From Stutzerimonas stutzeri RCH2 (GTDB lineage Bacteria; Pseudomonadota; Gammaproteobacteria; Pseudomonadales; Pseudomonadaceae), in the NCBI RefSeq assembly GCF_000327065.1, contig NC_019936.1, positions 1,922,001 to 1,986,000 of the forward strand: a DNA stretch of 64,000 nt. Reading direction: 5' to 3'. This document shows, in pieces, positions 39,487-50,800 of this stretch. The notes beneath the pieces are model-generated. The model had not been told where the DNA came from. It saw only the letters and a program-made list of their open reading frames with translations, and did no database searches. Every line of letters starts with the position of its first letter. The stretch's first letter is position 1. The translations under genes were made by a program, and so were the position numbers.

Positions 39487-41208
39487 ATGGTGGAGCAGAA
39501 ACTGGCCGTTGAAATGGCTCGGCAGATCCTTCTCGGTTTTGATGACTATCGCGAGCATTTCCGCGTGATCACCGAGGGTGCCCGTTCTCGCTTCGAGCAG
39601 GCGCAGTGGCAGGAAGCACAGCGCGCCTCCGCGGCGCGCATCAATCTCTACGAAGAGAAGGTCGCTGAAACCCGGCGTGGCTTGCTGGCCGGCTTCGATC
39701 ATGCCGATCTGCTTCAGGTCGAAGCCTGGCCGCAGATCAAGAGCGCCTATATCGAGCTGATCAACCCACGCTTCGACGACGAGCTGTCGGAGACCTGGTA
39801 CAACTCGATCTTCTGCGGGCTGTTCAGCCATGACTGCATCAGTGACGGCACCATGTTTATCCATACCACCCGGCCGGCTGTGCGCGTGCAGGAGCGCCAG
39901 GCACAGACGCGCACCTACCAGCCCAACGGCGATCTGGCGGGAATGTTGGAACAGATCCTCAGCGATTACGCCTTCGCCGTACCCTATTGTGATCTGGCGG
40001 GAGACCTCCAGCGGCTACAGACGCAGCTGTGTGAAACGCTGCCCGATTGGGTCTGCAAGGATCCGGAGCTGACCGTCGAACTCTTCGTCTCGGTGCTGTA
40101 CCGCAACAAGGGCGCCTACCTGCTCGGGCGCATCTTCACTTGCGATGAGCAGTGGCCGCTGGTGATCCCCTTGTTGCACCGCGAGGGCGAAGGCATCGTC
40201 GCCGATGCGTTGATTACCGACGAGGCGGAGGTGTCGATCATCTTTTCCTTCACGCGCTCGTACTTCATGGTCGAGGTGCCGATCCCGGCGGAATTCGTCG
40301 GCTTTCTCAAGCGCATCCTGCCTGGCAAGCACATAGCCGAACTGTATACCTCTATAGGCTTCTACAAGCACGGCAAGTCGGAGTTCTACCGCGCGCTGAT
40401 CGATCATCTAGCCAACACCGACGATCGCTTCGTCATGGCGCCCGGTGTGCGCGGCATGGTGATGACGGTGTTCACGTTGCCCGGCTTCAATACGGTGTTC
40501 AAGCTGATCAAGGATCGCTTCTCGCCGATCAAGAGCGTCAACCGAGCCACCGTGATCGAAAAGTATCGCTTGGTGAAAAGCGTCGACCGGGTAGGGCGCA
40601 TGGCCGATACCCAGGAGTTTGCCGACTTCCGCTTCCCAAAGGCTAAGTTCGATCCGGAATGCCTGGCCGAGCTGCTGGAGGTCGCGCCGTCGACGGTAGA
40701 GGTGCAGGGCGATACCGTACTGGTGCGCCACTGCTGGACCGAGCGGCGCATGACGCCGCTGAATCTCTATCTGGAAAACGCCAGCGAACAGCAGGTGCGC
40801 GAGGTGCTGGAAGACTATGGGCTTGCCATCAAGCAGCTGGCGGCGGCCAATATCTTTCCTGGCGACATGCTGTTGAAGAATTTCGGCGTTACCCGCCATG
40901 GAAGGGTGGTCTTCTACGATTACGACGAGATCAGCTATCTCACCGAGGTGAATTTCCGCCACATTCCTGCGCCGCGTTACCCGGAAGACGAGATGGCATC
41001 GGAGCCATGGTATTCGGTGGGGCCAAATGACGTGTTTCCCGAAGAATTCCCACGCTTTCTGTTCGCTGACCATGGGCAGCGTCGGCTATTTGCCAGCCTG
41101 CATGGCGAGCTGTATGACGCGGATTACTGGAAGGGACTGCAGGACGCAATCCGTGGCGGCAAGGTGATCGACGTCTTCCCTTATCGGCGCAAGGCTGACC
41201 GTAACTGA
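39487..41208 (+). CDS. aceK: Isocitrate dehydrogenase kinase/phosphatase
   Basis: A 573-residue bifunctional enzyme that switches isocitrate dehydrogenase off and on, directing carbon into the glyoxylate shunt. The N-terminal regulatory domain ([30 protein letters not shown]) is followed by the kinase-like domain with the ATP loop [13 protein letters not shown], then [14 protein letters not shown]. Length matches AceK (about 570-580). ATG 39487 ([11 protein letters not shown]) is chosen over a start seven codons earlier because it begins at the conserved part. No glyoxylate-shunt gene is adjacent, as is usual in Pseudomonas. Confidence 0.95.
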   Translation: MVEQKLAVEMARQILLGFDDYREHFRVITEGARSRFEQAQWQEAQRASAARINLYEEKVAETRRGLLAGFDHADLLQVEAWPQIKSAYIELINPRFDDELSETWYNSIFCGLFSHDCISDGTMFIHTTRPAVRVQERQAQTRTYQPNGDLAGMLEQILSDYAFAVPYCDLAGDLQRLQTQLCETLPDWVCKDPELTVELFVSVLYRNKGAYLLGRIFTCDEQWPLVIPLLHREGEGIVADALITDEAEVSIIFSFTRSYFMVEVPIPAEFVGFLKRILPGKHIAELYTSIGFYKHGKSEFYRALIDHLANTDDRFVMAPGVRGMVMTVFTLPGFNTVFKLIKDRFSPIKSVNRATVIEKYRLVKSVDRVGRMADTQEFADFRFPKAKFDPECLAELLEVAPSTVEVQGDTVLVRHCWTERRMTPLNLYLENASEQQVREVLEDYGLAIKQLAAANIFPGDMLLKNFGVTRHGRVVFYDYDEISYLTEVNFRHIPAPRYPEDEMASEPWYSVGPNDVFPEEFPRFLFADHGQRRLFASLHGELYDADYWKGLQDAIRGGKVIDVFPYRRKADRN

Positions 41209-41424
41209 GCGGCAGCCGGCGCTGCGTTACCGCCGGCAAACAGATTTTGGTTGAACGCCTTTGCGCGACCCCGGTCGCAGTTGTAAAGCGCCGTAACAAA
41301 GCGGCGCTACTTGCGGAGCCCTCGGCAGCAAAGCGCACGAGCGTCAGTTGGAAAGTTGGATTATGCTGTCCATGAAGCCTGCATGGCTCCGACGTAACCC
41401 GTTATCTGGCAGGAGGGTGTGACC

Positions 41425-41550
41425 ATGAAAGCAAGGCTCAATGAAATGTTCTGGAAGCTGGCGGTCGCTCTTGGCTTGATCGAGCCACCTCGTCTGCAGC
41501 CCATTCCAGTGCGCGCCCGCCGTCAGCAGGATCGCCGCGCTTCCCGGTAA
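41425..41550 (+). CDS. Small basic protein of 41 residues, unknown function
   Basis: ATG 41425 has a perfect AGGAGG 8 bp upstream and runs 41 codons to TAA. The peptide begins MKARLNEMFWKLAVALGLIE, a short amphipathic helix, followed by PPRLQPIPVRARRQQ and a basic end. It lies between aceK (+) and the convergent GST gene. It may belong to the short PA1414-like proteins of Pseudomonas, but I am not sure. The strong ribosome site and helix-plus-basic-tail pattern argue for a real gene. Confidence 0.6.
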   Translation: MKARLNEMFWKLAVALGLIEPPRLQPIPVRARRQQDRRASR

Positions 41551-41563
41551 CGTGGGCTAGTCG

Positions 41564-42235
41564 CTACGCGGCGGGCAAGGCGGGTCCTCCGCGTTCCACG
41601 GCTCGTTTATAGGCGGGCCGCTGTTGTATACGCTGCAGGAAATTCATCAGCCGCGGGCGGCTCTCGTCCAGTCCGGCTCTGGCGCGCGCCGCTTCGATCG
41701 GAAAACTCATTTGTATGTCCGCCGCGCTGAAGTTATCTCCAGCGAACCAGTCGGATTTCCCCAGTTCCGCTTCCATGTAATCGAGATGAGTCTTTAGCTG
41801 CGGCCCGATGAAGGCCCGATTGGCGCCCTTAGCGATCGCTCGTGCCACCGGGCGGATAAAGAAGGGCATCGGCCCGGTGGCGACCCGGTCGAATACCAGC
41901 TTGAGCAACATCGGCGGCATCGCCGACCCTTCGGCGTAGTGCATCCAGTAGCGGAACCTGCGGTACTCCGCGCTGCTGCTTTGCGGCGCGAGCCGGCCAT
42001 TTCCGTATCGCTCCAGCAGATATTCCAGAATGGCTGCCGATTCGGCCAACGTCAGTTCGCCATCGGTGATCACCGGCGATTTTCCCAGTGGATGAACGGC
42101 TTTGAGTTCGGCCGGGGCGAGCATCGTCTTCGGGTCGCGGGGATAGCGCTTGAGCTCATAAAGCAGCTCCAGTTCCTCCATCAGCCAGAGGACGCGATGG
42201 GATCTGGAGTGATTCAGGTGATGGACTGTGATCAT
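41564..42235 (-). CDS. Glutathione S-transferase family protein
   Basis: A 223-residue protein with an N-terminal thioredoxin-like domain (ITVHHLNHSRSHRVLWLMEEL, a Ser-type active site; cis-Pro in GKSPVITDG; glutathione contact LAESAAILEYLL). The C-terminal half is all-helical, with NFSAADIQMSFPIE. All GST landmarks are present. The substrate is unknown. It is divergent from the DTW-domain gene, with 87 bp between the starts. Confidence 0.92.
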   Translation of the reverse strand: MITVHHLNHSRSHRVLWLMEELELLYELKRYPRDPKTMLAPAELKAVHPLGKSPVITDGELTLAESAAILEYLLERYGNGRLAPQSSSAEYRRFRYWMHYAEGSAMPPMLLKLVFDRVATGPMPFFIRPVARAIAKGANRAFIGPQLKTHLDYMEAELGKSDWFAGDNFSAADIQMSFPIEAARARAGLDESRPRLMNFLQRIQQRPAYKRAVERGGPALPAA

Positions 42236-42322
42236 GCCGGTTCCTTGTTATTGGGTCGGTGCAAGCATAGTCGGTCTGCACACTGATGCCCGATATGGCA
42301 GACTCCGCCGCCGAGGTGAACC

Positions 42323-42910
42323 ATGTCCCGTCCACGATGTTCGCGCTGCCAGCGCCCCTTGTCGCTCTGCCTGTGTGCGCTGATACCAGCCCTGGATAGC
42401 CGCACCCGGGTGCTTGTCCTGCAGCATTCCAGCGAGGCGAGTCACGCGCTGAATACGGCGCGCTTGGCGGTGTTGGGGCTGCGTAACGCGCAGCTGCTGG
42501 TCGGCGAGGATTTCATCGATGAATCCAGCGGCGACGTGCCGAGCTACCTGTTGTTTCCCGGTGAGGATGCGGTGCCGCTGAGCACACTTGCAGGCGCCGA
42601 CCGGCCCATCCGCCTGATCGTGCCGGACGGGACCTGGCGCAAGGCGCGCAAGATTCTGCATGTTAATCCTTGGTTGGCAGCGCTGCCGCGGGTAGCGCTG
42701 CCAGAAGGGCTGACCTCTCGCTATCGCTTGCGCAAGGCACCGATGCCGGGGGCGCTGTCGACCATCGAGGCAATCGTCACGGCACTGAATATCCTGGAAA
42801 GCCCTGCGGGATTCGATGAGTTGCTTCGACCGTTCGACGCGCTGATCGAGGGGCAGATCGACGCGATGGGCGCGCTCACGTATCAGCGCAACCACGCCGG
42901 CGGAGCGTGA
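42323..42910 (+). CDS. DTW-domain tRNA-uridine aminocarboxypropyltransferase
   Basis: A 195-residue member of the TDD/DTW family, which uses S-adenosylmethionine to put an aminocarboxypropyl group on uridine (acp3U) in tRNA; E. coli TapT/YfiP is the model. The N-terminal Cys cluster RCSRCQRPLSLCLC (Cys6, 9, 16, 18) probably binds zinc. The name-giving motif reads PDGTWRKARKI. The later YRLRKAP and LSTIEAI blocks are conserved. It is a short single gene. Confidence 0.88.
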   Translation: MSRPRCSRCQRPLSLCLCALIPALDSRTRVLVLQHSSEASHALNTARLAVLGLRNAQLLVGEDFIDESSGDVPSYLLFPGEDAVPLSTLAGADRPIRLIVPDGTWRKARKILHVNPWLAALPRVALPEGLTSRYRLRKAPMPGALSTIEAIVTALNILESPAGFDELLRPFDALIEGQIDAMGALTYQRNHAGGA

Positions 42911-42944
42911 TTGCGGTGCCAGTCGGTTATCTGGCTGATCCGAC

Positions 42945-44297
42945 CTAACGTTCGCGCAGCGCTTCGTGTCGCGCCTTGAGAATGGGCTTGAGCATGTAGT
43001 CCAGCACGCTTTTCTCGCCGGTGATGATGTCCACGGTAGCGACCATGCCGGGGATGATCACCAGTTGGTGCCCAGGCGAGCCGAGGTAGTTTTTCTCCGT
43101 GCGGACCTGGATCAGATAGAAACTACGCCCATCCTTGTCGGTGATGGTGTCTGCACTGATCAGTTCCAGGTTGGCTTTCAAGCCGCCGTAAATGGTGTAG
43201 TCGTAGGCGGAGAACTTGACCATTGCCTTCTGCCCCGGGTGCAGGAAGGCAATGTCCTGCGGTCGTACCTTGGCTTCGATCAGTAGGCTGTCTTCCAGTG
43301 GCACGATCTCCAGCAGGTCGCTGCCGGGCTGTACCACACCGCCGATCGTGTTGATCCTCAATTGCTTGATGATGCCATGTACCGGTGAAACCACTGTCGT
43401 GCGGCTGACTCGGTCATCGATGGCCACACTGGTGGCAGTGATCTTCTGCAGCAGTGTACGAGCGGCATTCAGATCCTTGAAGGCTTCGGCACGGAATGCA
43501 AGTTCGGATTGTTCGATTCTGCTCTGGATTTCGCTGGCAGCCGCCTCGGCGCGCGGCAGGGCGAGTGTGGTGGCATCGAGTGCGCCACGCACGTCGACTA
43601 TGCTGCGGCGCAGGCGCAGAATTTCGACCTGCGAGATCGCGCCCGTTTCTACAAGCGGAGTCGACATGTTCAGCTCCTGCTGAATAAGCGACAGGCTGGA
43701 ACGGTACTGTTGCTGTTTGGAGCGGAATTCGGCTACCTCCTGCTGTTTCTGCGTCAGCTGTTCCTTGAGGATTCGCTGCTCGCTGCGCAAGCGCTGCTGG
43801 CGCGATTCATAGAGCGCGCGCTCATCTTCGGCCAGCTGTGGCGCATCGCGGGTGATCTCTTCCGGCAGGGCCAGCGGTCGACCTTCCGCCTCGGCGGCCA
43901 GCCTTTCGACGCGAGCGAGCAGCGACAAGCGCTCCGCTTCGGTTTCCTCCTGGTTGGAGAGAAACCGAGTGTTATCCAGGCGCAACAGTGTGTCGCCCTT
44001 GTTCACGACCTGTCCCTCGCGGACGTAAATCTGCGCCACGATGCCGCCCTCGAGGTTCTGCACCGTCTGGATCTTGCTGGATGGAATCGCCTTGCCTTCG
44101 CCCGTGGTCACTTCCTCGAGCACGGCGTAGTTGGCCCAGATCAGCACCGCAGCGAGTAGCAGAGCCGTCAACCAGACGGTCAGGCGAGCCAGCCAGGGAG
44201 AGTCCTCGAGAATCGCGCCCTGGATTTCGGGCATGTACTCGGTGTCCTGCTTGCGGCGGCCAAACTTGCCGAAAAACACCATCGGCCCATGCATCAT
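42945..44297 (-). CDS. lapC: Type I secretion membrane-fusion protein LapC (HlyD family)
   Basis: A 450-residue periplasmic adaptor with one N-terminal membrane helix (about 35-54), a lipoyl-like half-motif (LEGGIVAQIYVREGQVVNKGD), a long coiled-coil hairpin (about 120-290) and the returning barrel (SPVHGIIKQL). It bridges the inner-membrane ABC exporter and a TolC-type outer-membrane channel for a giant adhesin. The frame is open to 44435, but ATG 44297 has GGAG 7 bp upstream, and the sequence before it lacks protein-like character. It follows the LapB remnant by 64 bp on the same strand, as expected for a lapB-lapC operon. Confidence 0.9.
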   Translation of the reverse strand: MMHGPMVFFGKFGRRKQDTEYMPEIQGAILEDSPWLARLTVWLTALLLAAVLIWANYAVLEEVTTGEGKAIPSSKIQTVQNLEGGIVAQIYVREGQVVNKGDTLLRLDNTRFLSNQEETEAERLSLLARVERLAAEAEGRPLALPEEITRDAPQLAEDERALYESRQQRLRSEQRILKEQLTQKQQEVAEFRSKQQQYRSSLSLIQQELNMSTPLVETGAISQVEILRLRRSIVDVRGALDATTLALPRAEAAASEIQSRIEQSELAFRAEAFKDLNAARTLLQKITATSVAIDDRVSRTTVVSPVHGIIKQLRINTIGGVVQPGSDLLEIVPLEDSLLIEAKVRPQDIAFLHPGQKAMVKFSAYDYTIYGGLKANLELISADTITDKDGRSFYLIQVRTEKNYLGSPGHQLVIIPGMVATVDIITGEKSVLDYMLKPILKARHEALRER

Positions 44298-44361
44298 TGC
44301 GAAACTCCGTTGCGGATGGCTGTCGCTGCAGCCGGTGCGCGATACGTCATGCCGGCATGTT

Positions 44362-44886
44362 TCATACCGACGCCGGCCCCACATGCCCTTTGCGCAATGC
44401 CTCGATGACCGCAGCTTTCGGGCCGTCCGCGACAACGCGCCCGCAGTCCAGCACGACCAGGCGTTCGACCAGGCTGAGCATGGACATGCGATGGGTAATC
44501 AGCAGCATTGTCTTGCCTTGGGACCAGCCCAGCAGGTGATGCCGCAGTGCGTCCTCACTGCTGTTGTCCATGGCACTGGTAGGCTCGTCGAGCAGCAGAA
44601 TCGGTGGGTCGAGCAGCAGGGCGCGCGCCATCAGCACCAGCTGCCGTTGGCCGCCAGACAACAGCTGGCCGCGTTCGCCAACAGGTCGGTCGAAGCCGAG
44701 CGGGTGCTGTCTTGCCAATTCATAGGCGCCGGTGAGCTTGGCCACTTCAAGCATGCGCTCATCGCTGACGTAGCGTGCACCCATGGTCATGTTGTCGCGC
44801 AGGCTGCCGGCCAGCAGAGGCATGTCATGCGAGACATAGCCGATCTGGCTGCGCAGGTCCGCGACGTCGATACTGGTAACGTTCTG
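44362..44886 (-). pseudogene. lapB: 3' remnant of a LapB-type type I secretion ABC transporter
   Basis: Only the last 174 codons of the ATPase domain remain. They start at about QNVTSIDVADLR and contain IGYVSHD (Q-loop region), signature LLSGGQRQ, Walker B PILLLDEPTSAMD and the H-loop LLITHRMSM. The peptidase-like domain, the membrane domain and Walker A are missing. Upstream of base 44886 the same frame stays open but is only the reverse strand of the adhesin repeats, so the 791-codon frame reaching 46737 is a chimera. A full relative has roughly 700 residues. With the nucleotide site split, the fragment cannot work as an exporter. Confidence 0.85.
44872..44886. other. Joint between the lapB remnant and the adhesin gene
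   Basis: The 15 bases ACTGGTAACGTTCTG read as TGNVL at the start of a VCBS repeat on the plus strand. On the minus strand they read as QNVTS, continuous with the ABC sequence SIDVADLR. To the left everything is LapB/LapC; to the right everything is adhesin. The shared bases look like microhomology at a deletion endpoint, or at a false assembly join. Confidence 0.75.
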
Positions 44887-47800
44887 GTCAACGATCTGCC
44901 AGGGACCGACGGCGGCATTTCGGTCGTTACGATTGGCACGCAGCAAGGTCTCTACGGTCAGCTGATCCTGGGCGCTGACGGTACCTATACCTACGTGCTC
45001 AATACCGGCCTTGCGGTTGTTCAGGGCCTGGACAGCGGTGAAACACTGACCGAGACCTTCGCCTACACCATGCAGGACGCCGACGGAGACCCGTCGAGCG
45101 CGCAGATCACCATCACCATCACCGGCAGCAACGATGCGCCGACGCTGAGCGTGATCGGTGCCCAGGTGTTCGAGGCTGGCCTTGCGACCGGTTCCGATGC
45201 CGGCGCCAACAGCGAGTTTGCCTACGGCACCTTCACCCTCGGTGATGTGGATGGTCTGGACGATATCCAGAGCGTCAGCATCAACGGCACGGCTGTGGCC
45301 ATCGGCAGCCTGGTCGGCAGCAGCTTCGCCGGTGCTCACGGCACCCTGACGGTCACCGGCTATGACGTGCTGACCGGCATCGCCACCTATCAGTATCAGC
45401 TGACCAGTCCGACCACCGACGTGGCCGACGTCGCTGAAACCGATACCTTTGCGGTGAGCGTTTCGGACGGCACGGCATCGGCTTCGGCGAACCTGGTGAT
45501 CGACATCGTCGACGACGTACCAACTGCGGCCAACGATGCCTTCAGCCTCAGTGAAGACACGGCCAGCGTGATCGGCAACGTGCTGAGCAACGACACCATC
45601 GGTGCCGACGTCAGCGGCACGGTCACCACTACCGGCAACCAGACTGGCAGCTATGGCCAGCTGACGCTCAATGCCGACGGTAGCTTCAGCTACGTGCTCA
45701 ATACCGGCCTGGCCGTGGTGCAGGGCCTGGACAGCGGTGAAATACTGACCGAGACCTTCAACTACACCATGCAGGATGCCGACGGCGACCCGTCGAGCGC
45801 GCAGATCACCATCACCATCACCGGCAGCAACGACGCGCCGAGCCTGAGCGTGATCGGGGCCCAGGTGTTCGAGTCCGGCCTGGCCGCTGGCTCCGATGCC
45901 AGCGCCAACAGCGAGTTCGCCTACGGCACCTTCACCTTTGGTGATGTGGATGGTCTGGACGATATCCAGAGCGTCAGCATCAACGGCACGGCTGTGGCCA
46001 TCGGCAGCTTGGTCGGCAGCAGTTTCGCCGGTGCTCACGGCACCCTGACGGTCACCGGCTATGACGTGCTGACCGGCATCGCCACCTATCAGTATCAACT
46101 GACCAGCCCGACCACCGACGTGGCCGACGTCGCTGAAACCGATACCTTTGCGGTGAGCGTTTCGGACGGCACGGCATCGGCTTCGGCGAACCTGGTGATC
46201 GACATCGTCGACGACGTACCAACTGCGGCCAACGATGCCTTCAGCCTCAGTGAAGACACGGCCAGCGTGATCGGCAACGTGCTGAGCAACGACGTCAGCG
46301 GCGCAGATGTCAGCGCTACTGTCAGCAGTACCGGCAACCAGACTGGCAGCTATGGCCAGCTGACGCTCAATGCCGACGGTAGCTTCAGCTACGTGCTCAA
46401 TACCGGCCTGGCGGTAGTACAGGGTCTGGACGATGGCGAGCAACTTAGTGAGACCTTCAGCTACACCATGCAGGACGCCGACGGTGACCCGTCCACGGCG
46501 CAGTTGACCATCATCATCACCGGCAGCAACGATGAGCCAAGCCTGAGCGTGATCGGTGCCCAGGTGTTCGAGTCTGGCCTGGCCACTGGCTCCGATGCCT
46601 CTGCCAACAGTGAGTTTGCCTACGGCACCTTCACCATTGGTGATGCGGATGGCCTGGACGATATCCAGAGTGTGACCATCAATGGCACTACGGTTGCCAT
46701 AGGCTTGTTGGTCGGCAGCAGCTTCGCTGGCGCTCATGGCACCCTGACGATTACCGGCTACGACGTATTAAGTGGCATCGCCACCTATCAGTATCAGCTG
46801 ACCAGTCCGACCACCGATGTAGCCGGTGTGGACGAAAGCGATACCTTCAGCCTTAGCGTGTCCGATGGCACGGCCTCGGCCTCCGGCAACCTGGTGATCG
46901 ACATCGTCGACGATGTACCGAGTGCGGCCAACGATGCCTTCAGCCTCAGCGAAGACACGGCCAGCGTGATCGGCAACGTGCTGAGCAACGACGTCAGCGG
47001 CGCAGATGTCAGCGCTACTGTCAGCAGTACCGGCAACCAGACTGGCAGCTATGGCCAGCTGACGCTCAATGCCGACGGTAGCTTCAGCTACGTGCTCAAT
47101 ACCGGCCTGGCGGTAGTACAGGGTCTGGACGATGGCGAGCAACTTAGTGAGACCTTCAGCTACACCATGCAGGACGCCGACGGTGACCCGTCCACGGCGC
47201 AGTTGACCATCATCATCACCGGCAGCAACGATGAGCCAAGCCTGAGCGTGATCGGTGCCCAGGTGTTCGAGTCTGGCCTGGCCACTGGCTCCGATGCCTC
47301 TGCCAACAGTGAGTTTGCCTACGGCACCTTCACCATTGGTGATGCGGATGGCCTGGACGATATCCAGAGTGTGACCATCAATGGCACTACGGTTGCCATA
47401 GGCTTGTTGGTCGGCAGCAGCTTCGCTGGCGCTCATGGCACCCTGACGATTACCGGCTACGACGTATTAAGTGGCATCGCCACCTATCAGTATCAGCTGA
47501 CCAGTCCGACCACCGATGTAGCCGGTGTGGACGAAAGCGATACCTTCAGCCTTAGCGTGTCCGATGGCACGGCCTCGGCCTCCGGCAACCTGGTGATCGA
47601 CATCGTCGACGATGTACCGAGTGCGGCCAACGATGCCTTCAGCCTCAGCGAAGACACGGCCAGCGTGATCGGCAACGTGCTGAGCAACGACGTCAGCGGC
47701 GCAGATGTCAGCGCTACTGTCAGCAGTACCGGCAACCAGACTGGCAGCTATGGCCAGCTGACGCTCAATGCCGACGGTAGCTTCAGCTACGTGCTCAATA

Positions 47801-50800
47801 CCGGCCTGGCGGTAGTACAGGGTCTGGACGATGGCGAGCAACTTAGTGAGACCTTCAGCTACACCATGCAGGACGCCGACGGTGACCCGTCCACGGCGCA
47901 GTTGACCATCATCATCACCGGCAGCAACGATGAGCCAAGCCTGAGCGTGATCGGTGCCCAGGTGTTCGAGTCTGGCCTGGCCACTGGCTCCGATGCCTCT
48001 GCCAACAGTGAGTTTGCCTACGGCACCTTCACCATTGGTGATGCGGATGGCCTGGACGATATCCAGAGTGTGACCATCAATGGCACTACGGTTGCCATAG
48101 GCTTGTTGGTCGGCAGCAGCTTCGCTGGCGCTCATGGCACCCTGACGATTACCGGCTACGACGTATTAAGTGGCATCGCCACCTATCAGTATCAGCTGAC
48201 CAGTCCGACCACCGATGTAGCCGGTGTGGACGAAAGCGATACCTTCAGCCTTAGCGTGTCCGATGGCACGGCCTCGGCCTCCGGCAACCTGGTGATCGAC
48301 ATCGTCGACGATGTACCGAGTGCGGCCAACGATGCCTTCAGCCTCAGCGAAGACACGGCCAGCGTGATCGGCAACGTGCTGAGCAACGACGTCAGCGGCG
48401 CAGATGTCAGCGCTACTGTCAGCAGTACCGGCAACCAGACTGGCAGCTATGGCCAGCTGACGCTCAATGCCGACGGTAGCTTCAGCTACGTGCTCAATAC
48501 CGGCCTGGCGGTAGTACAGGGTCTGGACGATGGCGAGCAACTTAGTGAGACCTTCAGCTACACCATGCAGGACGCCGACGGTGACCCGTCCACGGCGCAG
48601 TTGACCATCATCATCACCGGCAGCAACGATGAGCCAAGCCTGAGCGTGATCGGTGCCCAGGTGTTCGAGTCTGGCCTGGCCACTGGCTCCGATGCCTCTG
48701 CCAACAGTGAGTTTGCCTACGGCACCTTCACCATTGGTGATGCGGATGGCCTGGACGATATCCAGAGTGTGACCATCAATGGCACTACGGTTGCCATAGG
48801 CTTGTTGGTCGGCAGCAGCTTCGCTGGCGCTCATGGCACCCTGACGATTACCGGCTACGACGTATTAAGTGGCATCGCCACCTATCAGTATCAGCTGACC
48901 AGTCCGACCACCGATGTGGCCGGTGTGGACGAAAGCGATACCTTCAGCCTTAGCGTGTCCGATGGCACGGCCTCGGCCTCCGGCAACCTGGTGATCGACA
49001 TCGTCGACGATGTACCGAGTGCGGCCAACGATGCCTTCAGCCTCAGCGAAGACACGGCCAGCGTGATCGGCAACGTGCTGAGCAACGACGTCAGCGGCGC
49101 AGATGTCAGCGCTACTGTCAGCAGTACCGGCAACCAGACTGGCAGCTATGGCCAGCTGACGCTCAATGCCGACGGTAGCTTCAGCTACGTGCTCAATACC
49201 GGCCTGGCGGTAGTACAGGGTCTGGACGATGGCGAGCAACTTAGTGAGACCTTCAGCTACACCATGCAGGACGCCGACGGTGACCCGTCCACGGCGCAGT
49301 TGACCATCATCATCACCGGCAGCAACGATGAGCCAAGCCTGAGCGTGATCGGTGCCCAGGTGTTCGAGTCTGGCCTGGCCACTGGCTCCGATGCCTCTGC
49401 CAACAGTGAGTTTGCCTACGGCACCTTCACCATTGGTGATGCGGATGGCCTGGACGATATCCAGAGTGTGACCATCAATGGCACTACGGTTGCCATAGGC
49501 TTGTTGGTCGGCAGCAGCTTCGCTGGCGCTCATGGCACCCTGACGATTACCGGCTACGACGTATTAAGTGGCATCGCCACCTATCAGTATCAGCTGACCA
49601 GTCCGACCACCGATGTGGCCGGTGTGGACGAAAGCGATACCTTCAGCCTTAGCGTGTCCGATGGCACCGCCTCGGCCTTCAGCAACCTGGTGATTGGCGT
49701 TGTCGACGATATGCCTTCGCTCGGTGCCTTCACCACGGCGATCATTCCCAACGAAATAGGCACGGTTAACGGTACTTTTTCGGTGGTCTCGGGTGCCGAT
49801 GGTCTGGATGGTTTCCAGATCGCCGGGCCGGCCATTGCCGGGCTGAATTACACGACTGTCCATAGTTACGATGGGGCGGGTAACTTCCTGAGTACAACTC
49901 TGACTGGCCTCACCTCGAGCAACCAGACGGTATTCAGCCTGACGGTAAGCGCGAACGGCACCTACGTGTTCAACCTGGTTCAGCCTGAAGCCGCCAGTGA
50001 GCTGACCTACTCGCTGAGCAACCTCGCGCCAGGGCATGTGCCAGGTTTTGCCGAAACTCCCGATGGCCTGATCGAGTTCAGCAGTCCGGGGGCGGTCAAC
50101 TCGTCCACCCAGGGCTTCGGCATCAACAATCAGTTCTTCGATCGTGGCGAACAGTTCACCATGGAGTTTCATGCCGCTGGGGTACCGGGGGTCGACAACG
50201 ACCCGGCGACCGATGTGCGGCTGGTCAACAAGGTGGTATTGGTCAACGACCAGGTCAATGGCGAGTTGACCATTCGCTGGACAGCGACCAATAGCCAGAC
50301 GGGTGAAAGCCGTAGCGGAACCATGACCATCACCGGAGCGATGGCGGAGACGGTGATAGATCCCGATATCAGCTTCAACCAGCTGCAGATCGAGGGTATT
50401 GCCGGCAACGGCAGGGTGCGTTTCGCCACCACTACCATCAGTACTTTGGTGCTGCCAGAGGATCAGAGCCTGGCGTTCGATGTAGTGGCCCAGGATGGCG
50501 ACGGCGATCTCAGTGGCTCCTCGACGTTGAACGTGCAGGTGGTCGCGGAGGACTCGCCGACCAGCTTCGTGCTTGAAGGTACTGCTGGCGATGATGTGAT
50601 CGCGGCGAGCAACCTGACCGACATCATCGACGGCAAGGCCGGCTTTGACATAGTCGATTATGGCGATGACACGGCCGGTATCGCCGCCAGTCTGGCGTTG
50701 GCCGCCGGGCTTTCGGGAACCGCGCTGGGCGATAGCTACAGCTCAATCGAAGGGCTGATGGGGGGCTCGGGCAACGATCAGCTAAGCGGAGATAGCCAAG

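Noticed and set aside
44131..44871. Plus-strand codons before the joint as the adhesin's own N-terminus
   Set aside because: They are antisense to lapC and the lapB remnant, have no signal or retention-module features, and no ribosome site precedes the ATG at 44131.
44362..46737. A 791-codon minus-strand frame running from the adhesin repeats into the ABC ATPase
   Set aside because: Only the last 174 codons are ABC-like. The rest is exactly antisense to the adhesin repeats and has no transporter character, so it is a product of the joint.
46768..49533. Four long minus-strand frames of 222 codons, one in each repeat
   Set aside because: They repeat every 699 bp and are antisense to clear VCBS domains. 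They stay open because of the codon composition of the repeats.
45511..49704. The regular repeat as a CRISPR array or satellite
   Set aside because: The 699-bp units are in frame, protein-coding and lack spacers.
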